Virus record (IMG/VR): IMGVR_UViG_3300009181_000097 | Location: 1 to 53,636 of that record | DNA: 53,636 nucleotides | From: a virus | Direction: 5' to 3' (one strand) | Shown here: piece by piece, positions 7,971 through 14,251 of the stretch | Layout: the number at the start of each line of letters is the position of its first letter | How positions within the stretch are numbered: position 1 is the first letter of the stretch | Notes under the pieces: model-generated | Seen by the model: the letters and a program-made list of their open reading frames with translations, nothing else | What the model was told of the DNA's origin: nothing | Database searches by the model: none | Position numbers and translations under genes: made by a program

Positions 7971-9566
7971 ATGACCGAGGGTTTCAAGGCACTCATATTT
8001 GATGATGAGGCACGAGAGGGTCTGAGACGCGGGGTCGATTCCCTCGCTCAGGCTGTTAGGGTCACCATGGGACCCTCAGGTCAGAACGTGATAATTGAGA
8101 TACCGGGCGCACCACCGGTCGTCACGAAGGATGGAGTCTCCGTCGCCCGTGCGATCGATTTCCGGGATCGTAACATGAATCTCGGTGCTCAGATCGTCAA
8201 GGAGGCTGCAAATCGCACCTGCGATGCTGCTGGTGACGGAACGACGACAGCCACCGTGCTGACCCACGCGATTTTCAACGGTGGGCTTAGGGTGCTTTCG
8301 GGTGATCATAGCAGCCCCGAGGTACGCGCGGGCATGTCGTGGGCAGTTGGTTCCGTTATCGATGAGCTTCGCTCGATGTCGAAACCTGTCTCCTCGGATG
8401 AGGAGATCATCCAGGTTGGAACGATCTCAGCCAATGGAGAACGTGAGATCGGAGAGCTTCTCTCGCGAGCGATGAGAGCTGTCGGTCGCGATGGCACGAT
8501 CACTGTTGAGGAGGCAAAGGGTTTCAGCACAAGTCTTCACGTTGTCGAGGGCGCTGAGCTCGATCGTGGGTACCTCTCTCCCTACTTCGTGACAGACAGT
8601 GAGAAGATGGTCTCCTCACTTGAGTCACCATACGTGCTCCTAACTAACAATAGGATCACGGCTCTGAAGGAGATCCTCCCACTTCTCGAGAAGATTCATA
8701 ATGCCCAGAAGCCCGTCCTAATCGTCGCTGATGATATCGAGGGCGAGGCGATGCAGGGTCTTGTCGTTAATCGAACAAAGGGTATCCTGCAGGTTTGTGC
8801 CATAAAGGGTCCAGAGTTCGGTGAGAACCGTCTCCACGCTCTTCAGGATCTCGCGGCGCTGCTGGGGACGCGAGTCATTGTTGGAGAGTCAGAGCTAGCC
8901 AAGGTCACGATCCAGGATCTGGGCCGTTGCAAGCGCGCGATTGTCGGTCGATACAGGACGATCCTGATCGATGCAGCCGGCAAGAAAGAGGAGATCGAGG
9001 ATCGCTCGAAGGAGATTAGATCCCAGATCGATGATAACTCACTCGATCAGCAGGAGCGTGAGGTCCTACGTCGTCGACTTGCACGGCTCTCTGGCGGTGT
9101 CGCTGTCCTGAGGGTCGGCGGTGCAACTGAACCGGAGCTGAAGGAACGCAGGGATCGTGTTGATGACGCTCTACATGCCACGAAAGCTGCCGTCGAGGAG
9201 GGAATTCTCCCGGGCGGTGGAACTGCTCTTGTCCGTGCCGCAGCCAAGGTTCGCCGCCGACTCACGAAGAATCGCAGCGATTCATTCAAACAGGGCGCTG
9301 AGGTCATCTTTCAATCATGCTGCGCCCCTCTCCGTCAGATTGTCTTGAACGCTGGACGCAATCCCGAGCTTGTCCTCTCGAAGGTTGAACGTCTCCGCGA
9401 TAACATGGGATACGATGCTGCCACGGAGCGCTACGTTGATACTCTCGAGTCCGGGATCGTTGATCCTCTGAAGGTGGTTCGCTCCGCTCTAGAGAACGCG
9501 CACTCCGCTGCGAGCATGTTGCTTTCTGTGGGTTGCACGATCACAGATGACTCTCCTGCGGAATAG
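7971..9566 (+). CDS. groL: GroEL-type chaperonin (Hsp60)
   Basis: 531 residues, near full length for group I chaperonins. Equatorial ATP-site motifs are intact: TMGPSGQNV (~32-40), VTKDGVSVA with Asp54, and GDGTTTATVL with Asp89. The later VDDALHATKAAVEEGILPGGGTAL block carries the Asp equivalent to E. coli D398 that triggers hydrolysis. The apical domain is present, and the C-terminal GGM repeats of bacterial GroEL are absent. It folds proteins in an ATP-driven ring, here probably capsid or other phage proteins. No GroES-like gene is seen, so it may use the host co-chaperonin or an unrecognised partner. Confidence 0.96.
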   Translation: MTEGFKALIFDDEAREGLRRGVDSLAQAVRVTMGPSGQNVIIEIPGAPPVVTKDGVSVARAIDFRDRNMNLGAQIVKEAANRTCDAAGDGTTTATVLTHAIFNGGLRVLSGDHSSPEVRAGMSWAVGSVIDELRSMSKPVSSDEEIIQVGTISANGEREIGELLSRAMRAVGRDGTITVEEAKGFSTSLHVVEGAELDRGYLSPYFVTDSEKMVSSLESPYVLLTNNRITALKEILPLLEKIHNAQKPVLIVADDIEGEAMQGLVVNRTKGILQVCAIKGPEFGENRLHALQDLAALLGTRVIVGESELAKVTIQDLGRCKRAIVGRYRTILIDAAGKKEEIEDRSKEIRSQIDDNSLDQQEREVLRRRLARLSGGVAVLRVGGATEPELKERRDRVDDALHATKAAVEEGILPGGGTALVRAAAKVRRRLTKNRSDSFKQGAEVIFQSCCAPLRQIVLNAGRNPELVLSKVERLRDNMGYDAATERYVDTLESGIVDPLKVVRSALENAHSAASMLLSVGCTITDDSPAE

Positions 9567-9592
9567 TTAGCGACAGGCATCGTGGAGTAATG

Positions 9593-9874
9593 ATGGACGC
9601 AGCCCCTCTTGTGAGCTTGGTTACTGGTCCCCTGGGGGCTTTGGTTCTTTCAACTGGAATTCTTTATTGGCTGGCGAGTAAGATTCTACCCGTACTCCAG
9701 AAGTACCTCGAGGGTCAGAACGAGAAGTTCGGAGATCTCGTCAAGGCTCTCGAGAAGACCGTCGACAGTCACGAGGCTGATCGCCGGACGTTTGAAGCTG
9801 CCATCTCGGGATTGACCCAGCGCCTCGATAACGTAGAGGACGACGTCAAGCAGATCAAAGAAAAAATTACCTGA
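9593..9874 (+). CDS. Membrane protein with coiled-coil tail
   Basis: 93 residues. One long hydrophobic span (~residues 5-28, LVSLVTGPLGALVLSTGILYWLA) is followed by a charged coiled coil to the end. ATG 9593 is preferred over the ATG three bases earlier because a GGAG lies five bases before it. Same architecture as the minus-strand proteins at 26232 and 26699; a holin or membrane-tether role is possible but not shown. Confidence 0.75.
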   Translation: MDAAPLVSLVTGPLGALVLSTGILYWLASKILPVLQKYLEGQNEKFGDLVKALEKTVDSHEADRRTFEAAISGLTQRLDNVEDDVKQIKEKIT

Positions 9875-9897
9875 TGTGAAAATAACGCGCGGGAAAC

Positions 9898-9926
9898 GTG
9901 CAAACCCCGGTAAGGCGTGGTATAGT
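9898..9926 (+). promoter_or_regulatory. GTGCAA-N17-TATAGT promoter
   Basis: GTGCAA at 9898-9903, 17-nt spacer ending TGG, TATAGT at 9921-9926. Drives the 10008 gene and sigma operon with a leader of about 75 nt, the longest in this promoter class. Confidence 0.75.
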
Positions 9927-10007
9927 AATAAAGGGTGAAGGAAGGAAGCTTCCTCCCCACCGGTGGCGGATATCCCTCCAACGGAACATCAAGCAAAGAG
10001 AAAGAAA

Positions 10008-10268
10008 ATGGCAGGTAGGAATGTACCCGTTCACGACCGTGACTATATTGCGGTCATCCCCGAGGATGACCTTCGTGGGAAGGTAGTCCAGTACCGTGGT
10101 TGGATCGAAGCCGATCGCCGCCGTGGTCAGGACACGCACGCCCTCGAGGTCGAGTATTGCTATCTCGCCGAAGAGCTTCAGCTCCGTGAGACGCGCAAGC
10201 GTAATCACATGGAGTTCATGCGGCGTAATCCGCAGGCCTTCGACGACTACTACTACGACGACAACTAA
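10008..10268 (+). CDS. Hypothetical charged protein
   Basis: 86 residues from the ATG at 10008, preceded by a purine-rich AAAGAGAAAG. Rich in Arg, Asp and Tyr with a helical middle (Leu-Glu repeats) and an acidic Asp/Tyr tail. First gene of the unit that encodes the sigma factor. Unrecognised. Confidence 0.7.
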   Translation: MAGRNVPVHDRDYIAVIPEDDLRGKVVQYRGWIEADRRRGQDTHALEVEYCYLAEELQLRETRKRNHMEFMRRNPQAFDDYYYDDN

Positions 10269-10283
10269 GGGAAAGGAGTAAAC

Positions 10284-11069
10284 ATGCCGGACATGATGCA
10301 GTCATTCTTCAAGGAAGTTGGTCGCCACAAGCTTCTCGATCGTGAGGGTGAGGTTGAGCTCGCTCAGCAGATGGAGAGCAAGGACGAGGCAGTTCGGGCT
10401 GCGGCCCGAAATCGCATGGTTCAGTCGAACATTCGACTGGCGATCTCGATCGCGAAGAAGTACCAGAACCGTGGTTGTGACTTCGAGGATCTCATCCAGG
10501 AGTCGACTCTCGGTCTCATGAAGGCGGTCGATCGCTTCGATTGGCGTCGAGGCTTCAAGTTCTCGACCTACGCGACGTGGTGGATCCGCCAGGCGGTCAT
10601 GCGGCATATCACTCTCCAGTCCTCTTCCATCCGTCTCCCGGCGGGCGCGAATAACCTCGTGTGGCGTGCCCGTCGGGTTACGGAGGAGTACAATCGACAG
10701 TTCGGTGTGCAGCCGACCGTGGAGGAGCTCGCCGACCTCCTGGGCGTGGGTTCCGGGTCTCTGGACATTCTTCTCCAGACTTCGAAGTACACTCTCTCGA
10801 TCGATGCTCCCGGAATGGCAGGCGATGATGGCGACGGTCCCACTCTCGGCGAGATGATCCCGGGAACCGGCGCCGATGAGATCAATGACAACATCGACCG
10901 AGAGAAGATCGCAGCAGCGATCCGTCGCGGACTCTCGAAGCTCACGGCTCGTGAGGAGAAGATCCTTCGACTCCGCTTCGGGATCACCGAAAGCTCCACC
11001 GATCATGTCAATTTCCCCATCACCCATGAAGAGCTTCACGCTCTTACCATCAGCTCGGAGATCAAGTAA
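10284..11069 (+). CDS. Phage sigma-70-family factor lacking region 4.2
   Basis: 261 residues. Region 1.2 (~5-32) and region 2 (~45-112) are very RpoD-like, with the aromatic melting residues and STYATWWIRQA helix of region 2.4. In that helix the residue equivalent to E. coli T440 is Met. Region 3 follows (~120-165), but its usual extended -10 contacts (H455/E458 equivalents) read Gly and Asn. Region 4.1 is present (LTAREEKILRLRFGI, ~220-234), yet the region 4.2 helix-turn-helix is replaced by a short unrelated tail. It should bind host RNA polymerase core and redirect it. The next gene may supply the missing HTH. Family certain; promoter specificity inferred. Confidence 0.92.
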   Translation: MPDMMQSFFKEVGRHKLLDREGEVELAQQMESKDEAVRAAARNRMVQSNIRLAISIAKKYQNRGCDFEDLIQESTLGLMKAVDRFDWRRGFKFSTYATWWIRQAVMRHITLQSSSIRLPAGANNLVWRARRVTEEYNRQFGVQPTVEELADLLGVGSGSLDILLQTSKYTLSIDAPGMAGDDGDGPTLGEMIPGTGADEINDNIDREKIAAAIRRGLSKLTAREEKILRLRFGITESSTDHVNFPITHEELHALTISSEIK

Positions 11070-11369
11070 ATGAGCATGCCCACTGGTTCCAAGTTCAAGA
11101 ATGGCTACGCGACCGTGAGCTCCGATTTCGGAGGCATGGAGTATCGAGCTATTGTCGAGAAGATGGCTGAGGGTGGAGACGACATCTCGATCTCGACCGC
11201 ACGTAATCTGGTCCTGCGAGCTCTCGAGAAGATCGCTCGTGAGGTTTGCATCCTGCAGGGAACTCCCACGGACAAGCTCGATGAGGAGTCGAAGCGGGTC
11301 TCTCTCGACCCGCGATTCCAGGAGTCGATGGCTTCGATGCTGGGAGATATTTACACTGGATCGCCGTGA
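11070..11369 (+). CDS. Small HTH protein, possible sigma region 4.2 partner
   Basis: 99 residues starting directly after the sigma stop. Residues ~26-59 (YRAIVEKMAEGG, then SISTARNLVLRALEKIAREV) have the two-helix spacing and the R-x(4)-RAL-x-K ending typical of a sigma region 4.2 or related HTH. As the preceding factor lacks exactly this part, the pair looks like a split sigma factor. The HTH reading is by eye; direct interaction is inference. Confidence 0.65.
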   Translation: MSMPTGSKFKNGYATVSSDFGGMEYRAIVEKMAEGGDDISISTARNLVLRALEKIAREVCILQGTPTDKLDEESKRVSLDPRFQESMASMLGDIYTGSP

Positions 11370-11602
11370 TAGACACCGAAACCAGACTGCTGGAGATTCT
11401 CGATTGGGATGAAGCCCGACTCGAAAGAGTTTACGAGAAAGCTGCTAAATTTCTGGAGAGCCAAACAACGAGCGACATCGGTTCGCTGGAGAGACTTCTG
11501 ATTTCGCACCTCAGAAGCAGCATAAGCGAAGAGGGGGCGAGGCTCATTTTTAGAGTTCTCGACCAAAACATTCGAAAAGAAATGAGGATAATTGAAGAAT
11601 GA
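11366..11602 (+). CDS. Small helical protein
   Basis: 78 residues, GTG start overlapping the previous stop (GTGA). All-helical, rich in Leu, Glu and Arg, no cysteines. Coupled between the sigma/HTH pair and 11599. Function unknown; a transcription-related role is possible from context only. Confidence 0.65.
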   Translation: MIDTETRLLEILDWDEARLERVYEKAAKFLESQTTSDIGSLERLLISHLRSSISEEGARLIFRVLDQNIRKEMRIIEE

Positions 11603-11886
11603 ATTGGAATGAATACAAGCTCCGTCGTCGAATTGATGAGCAAATGTGGCTCCTTTCAAAGGGAGTCGTCAGCAGAGAGCAATTTCTGGGTCTTCTGTCA
11701 GAATTGGAAGTTGAGCCGCCGAGTGACGAGCAGATCTCGATTATGTTCCCAACGGAGATGAAGAATGAATCAGTTACCGTCACCCCCGAAGGGATCGATC
11801 CGTCTGCCGCACGGAGCCTGGCTGATGAAGGAGACGGGTCTGGTGTGTCTACCAACGGGAAACGTTCTTCTAAAGTTTCAGTTTGA
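11599..11886 (+). CDS. Small protein, 3' half overlapping the next gene
   Basis: 95 residues. The first ~55 are helical and convincing (MNWNEYKLRRRIDEQ...), with an ATGA overlap at the start. The last ~40 are Ser/Thr/Gly-rich and share 122 nt with the next gene, so this tail may be a by-product of overlapping coding. Unrecognised. Confidence 0.6.
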   Translation: MNWNEYKLRRRIDEQMWLLSKGVVSREQFLGLLSELEVEPPSDEQISIMFPTEMKNESVTVTPEGIDPSAARSLADEGDGSGVSTNGKRSSKVSV

Positions 11887-12034
11887 TGAGTTCGACGAAT
11901 TCTCAAATATCATCGACGACATCTCGACCGTTCTGAAGTCAAACACGAAAGTAACGATGCACACCTGCAAGTCATGCGGAACTGAGATCGAGGAACTCGA
12001 TTACGAGGAGCCCGAGGGCGAGGATTTAGCCTAA
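11765..12034 (+). CDS. Small protein with CxxC motif
   Basis: 89 residues. A beta-like stretch (LVCLPTGNVLLKFQF), an acidic helix, then HTCKSCG and a very acidic end. A single CxxC suggests half a zinc knuckle or a redox pair. The long overlap with 11599-11886 makes the start uncertain; downstream in-frame starts exist. It ends TAATG into the next gene. Confidence 0.6.
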   Translation: MNQLPSPPKGSIRLPHGAWLMKETGLVCLPTGNVLLKFQFDEFDEFSNIIDDISTVLKSNTKVTMHTCKSCGTEIEELDYEEPEGEDLA

Positions 12035-12249
12035 TGTCAGCTCTCATACCAGGATCTCTGGTCCGTCTCAATCTCTCACGCAGTCCGCGCTTTGTGTCCA
12101 CGAAGCACGCGCCTAATAGCTGCGACGGTAACCTGGCATTGATCATCAAGAGCGTGGGCAAGGATCCGAACGATCACGAGTATTTTGAAGTGTTGGTAAA
12201 CGACCAAGTTCTTCATGCCTGGGATGATGAGCTTGAAAAAAGAGACTGA
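12034..12249 (+). CDS. PGD-family small protein
   Basis: 71 residues, a divergent member of the window-wide PGD family. It starts MSALIPGSLVRLN, has a middle strand LALIIKSVG, and ends with FEVLVNDQVLHAWDDELEKRD, the usual 'value-strand, turn, W, acidic L-E' ending. Predicted small SH3-like barrel, function unknown. Start overlaps the previous stop. Confidence 0.7.
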   Translation: MSALIPGSLVRLNLSRSPRFVSTKHAPNSCDGNLALIIKSVGKDPNDHEYFEVLVNDQVLHAWDDELEKRD

Positions 12250-12261
12250 GATCATTAATAT
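12233..12261 (+). promoter_or_regulatory. Sigma-70-like promoter TTGAAA-N17-TAATAT
   Basis: TTGAAA at 12233-12238, 17-nt spacer, TAATAT at 12256-12261, just before the strong ribosome site of the GapR-like gene. Unlike the GTGCAA class, its -35 is close to the bacterial TTGACA consensus. Confidence 0.6.
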
Positions 12262-12281
12262 CAAAGTAAAGGAGATTCAAG

Positions 12282-12509
12282 ATGGCTACCAAGGAAGTTG
12301 TTAAGGAACTGGTTGACAAGCTCACCTCGATCGAGAACGAGATGGGACTCCTTCGTGAGACCCAGAAGGAGATCCTCTCCGAGTATGAGGAGGGTCACGG
12401 GGTCGATGTGAAGGCTCTCAAGGCTGCGCTCCGCATCGCGAAGATTCGGGCTCGCCTGGGCGACTCGAGCCACGAGGCTGATCAGATGCTCGAGTACATT
12501 GACGAGTAG
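12282..12509 (+). CDS. GapR-like (DUF2312-type) DNA-binding protein
   Basis: 75 residues after an AAAGGAG site. Long N-terminal coiled-coil helix, then GVDVKALKAALRIAKIRARLG, closely like the 'DVKAL+..IR+K' segment of GapR/DUF2312 proteins. Those form coiled-coil clamps on overtwisted DNA and help type II topoisomerases. A phage topoisomerase subunit is encoded at 51726, so a replication role is plausible. Family call moderate. Confidence 0.6.
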   Translation: MATKEVVKELVDKLTSIENEMGLLRETQKEILSEYEEGHGVDVKALKAALRIAKIRARLGDSSHEADQMLEYIDE

Positions 12510-12798
12510 ATCCTACCACCTCTACCTTGTGGAGTGCGCTGATGGCACACTCTACTGTGGTATCTCGACGGACGTCGGGAGAAGGGTGGAAGAGCATAAC
12601 GGCGGCCGCCGAGGAGCAAAATACACACGCTCCCGGCGGCCCGTCCGTTTTCTAGCATCATGGCTTGTGTGTTGCCTCTCATGCTCCCTGAGGACGGAGA
12701 GAAAGGTAAAGCGGCTCTCAAGGCAAAAAAAGCTCCGGTTGATCGAGTCACCGGAGCTTTTCCAAGAGCTGAGAGTCTGCTGCTTACCTGTCGAGTGA
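12499..12798 (+). CDS. GIY-YIG nuclease-fold protein
   Basis: 99 residues. YHLYLVECADGTLYCGIST (~6-24) is the GIY-YIG core, followed by Arg in DVGRRVEEHN and the RAKYTRSRRPVRFLASW block of the UvrC/Slx1/YhbQ-like single-domain group. A TTG start at 12499 is needed to include the first strand; it overlaps the previous gene by 11 nt. The C-terminal coding contains a strong bidirectional hairpin. Likely a structure-specific or repair endonuclease; not necessarily a homing enzyme. Confidence 0.8.
   Translation: MTSRSYHLYLVECADGTLYCGISTDVGRRVEEHNGGRRGAKYTRSRRPVRFLASWLVCCLSCSLRTERKVKRLSRQKKLRLIESPELFQELRVCCLPVE
12728..12761. terminator. Bidirectional terminator inside the GIY-YIG 3' end
   Basis: Perfect 12-bp stem, arms 12728-12739 (AAAAGCTCCGGT) and 12750-12761 (ACCGGAGCTTTT), 10-nt loop. 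A and T runs at each edge let it end both the rightward transcript and the converging leftward transcript of 12784-13260. Confidence 0.85.
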
Positions 12799-13260
12799 GC
12801 GCTTGATCCTCTGCTGGAGCAGGTAGACATGACCCTCATGAGCGTTTGCATTCGCCATGATCATATCGTCAAGCCCCAGGGTCATCGCGCCGCTCTGCTT
12901 GAGCGACTCGTAGATGCTTTGTGAGAACTTCAGGAAATCCTTCTCGATCTGAAACCCGATCGCCGCGATGCCAGCCGGCGGGAGCTCACGTGGACTCGGG
13001 TACTCGGACATGATCATCGTCGCCTGCGCGGTGATCATCATCGGATCACCGCACTCATCCCCAAAGAGACCGATGCCCTTCTCGACAGCCGGATCAACCT
13101 GGTCACCGATCGCCCCGTAGATCTTACCGTAGAGGTTCACATGATCCCCGGAGAAGCTGTCTCCGCGGGTGAGATGATGGGCACCGTGGAACCATAGCTC
13201 CATCATACGCAGGAAGCTGATGTACTCGAGAATCGTCATTTTAACTGCGGCCTGTCTCAT
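12784..13260 (-). CDS. Dps/ferritin-like protein
   Basis: 158 residues on the minus strand. The start at 13260 (MRQAAVKM) has a GGTG site upstream; an ATG seven codons earlier is possible. Helix 1 has ELWFHGAHHLTRGDSFSGDHVNLYGKIYGAIGDQVD, matching the Dps pattern of a His/Asp ferroxidase-type ligand set and a D/E-rich second helix; four or five helices follow. Dps proteins oxidise and store iron and can bind DNA. Here it may protect phage DNA or alter iron. Fold moderately secure; ligands need alignment. Confidence 0.65.
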   Translation of the reverse strand: MRQAAVKMTILEYISFLRMMELWFHGAHHLTRGDSFSGDHVNLYGKIYGAIGDQVDPAVEKGIGLFGDECGDPMMITAQATMIMSEYPSPRELPPAGIAAIGFQIEKDFLKFSQSIYESLKQSGAMTLGLDDMIMANANAHEGHVYLLQQRIKRSLDR

Positions 13261-13304
13261 TAAACTCACCACCTGCATCATATCTATAGCAGGCGAGGAG
13301 AGTT

Positions 13305-13574
13305 ATGAATCCGAAGGCACATAGTATTAGCATAAAAGATCCAACGCGACTTGCGATAAGTTCACTTCAGCACGGTGGACGCGCTGGTGAGCAGGAGCTG
13401 AAGGAGATCGCCGACATGAGCGTTGTCGACTTACTGAGCTCAGGACTAACACTCGAGCAGGCAGAGACCGTCGTCAGGATGGCTGCGATTGAAATTGCAA
13501 GAATCTCAGAAACTGCGCGTATGGTACCGAAGACACCCGCCGTTGAAGTTAAGATCAAGAAGGGAAAGAAATAA
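13305..13574 (+). CDS. Small helical protein
   Basis: 89 residues after a GAGGAG site. Mixed helices with a basic KVKIKKGKK C-terminus. Stop and next start overlap (TAATG). The divergent gap 13261-13304 holds AT-rich TATCTATAG that could serve either strand. Function unknown. Confidence 0.65.
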   Translation: MNPKAHSISIKDPTRLAISSLQHGGRAGEQELKEIADMSVVDLLSSGLTLEQAETVVRMAAIEIARISETARMVPKTPAVEVKIKKGKK

Positions 13575-14062
13575 TGGACAAGAAAGCACTTCGTAATATG
13601 ATCCTGCAAGAGTGCGGCTGCATGGCTCGTGAGGGACAGCTTCCCAATGCTCTTGCGGCAGCGATGCCGATGCTCGACATTCTCGGATACGGTCACATGG
13701 ACGGCGCAGCTCCCTATGAGGATGAGGAAGGTCACATGACCTTCGAGGACTCTGACGAGTATGAGGAATCCTCGATGATAAAGGGAAACCTCTACAACAT
13801 GGCTCAGCAGGCTCAAGAGCTTCACGACGCCCTTGAGGACGGCGATGATCTCCCTGAATGGGTTCAGGAGAAGATCGCTGTTGCCTCCGAGATGATAGAC
13901 GTAATTTACGATTACCTCAATGCAGAGACGGCACGTGGTGACATGAACGAGGCAAAGAAGCCGTGGTACATGAAGAAGCGCCGCAACATGAAGAAGACCA
14001 ACGAGTCGGAGTGGTATGACATTCCCAAGAAGAAGTCACGCGCCGTAAAAAAAAAGAGATAG
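13574..14062 (+). CDS. Virion-type protein with probable -1 frameshift extension
   Basis: 162 residues in the zero frame. N-terminus ALRNMILQECG is a short basic amphipathic helix. The region ~88-125 (KGNLYNMAQQAQELHDALEDGDDLPEWVQEKIAVASEMIDVIYDYL) is a compact helical unit that I recall in other marine phage virion-associated proteins. The end is Lys/Arg-rich. At 14047-14055 nine A residues precede the TAG, and the -1 frame is open for a further 64 residues, so a 225-residue product is likely (see next entries). Role inferred structural. Confidence 0.75.
   Translation: MDKKALRNMILQECGCMAREGQLPNALAAAMPMLDILGYGHMDGAAPYEDEEGHMTFEDSDEYEESSMIKGNLYNMAQQAQELHDALEDGDDLPEWVQEKIAVASEMIDVIYDYLNAETARGDMNEAKKPWYMKKRRNMKKTNESEWYDIPKKKSRAVKKKR
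14047..14055 (+). other. A9 slippery run, candidate -1 frameshift site
   Basis: In the zero frame it reads GTA AAA AAA AAG, containing A AAA AAG at 14050-14056, the classic dnaX-type slippery heptamer. Nine A's also allow transcriptional slippage. The zero-frame stop TAG follows at 14060. An assembly indel in this homopolymer is the main alternative. Confidence 0.6.
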
Positions 14063-14250
14063 GTGAGGCCAAGGGTCCTGGAACTGTTCGTCCGCCCCAG
14101 GACACGAAAAGCGACACACTTCTCGGACATCCGGAGGACGAGGGAAAATCTTTCACTGGCGTCTCTTTGAGCAACGATGAGGATTATCTCGGTAGACCGA
14201 TGAAAGGTAAGAAGTTGAAGAACTTCGACATTTACAAGAAGCACAGGTAA
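14056..14250 (+). CDS. -1 frame C-terminal extension of the 13574 protein
   Basis: 64 residues read after a -1 slip, with no suitable own start except a late internal ATG. It begins EIGEAKGPGTVRPPQD and ends NFDIYKKHR. The GPG(T/S)VRPPQ string is also found near the N-terminus of the next protein (14252), which strongly supports this being true coding sequence. The gap would otherwise be ~190 nt in a region where genes abut. Confidence 0.65.
   Translation, partial: EIGEAKGPGTVRPPQDTKSDTLLGHPEDEGKSFTGVSLSNDEDYLGRPMKGKKLKNFDIYKKHR
14075..14103 (+). other. Hairpin downstream of the slippery run
   Basis: Arms GTCCTGG (14075-14081) and CCAGGAC (14097-14103), a 7-bp perfect stem with a 15-nt loop, starting 18 nt after the slippery heptamer. 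That is farther than the usual 5-9 nt, so its role as frameshift stimulator is uncertain. Confidence 0.4.
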
Positions 14251-14251
14251 C

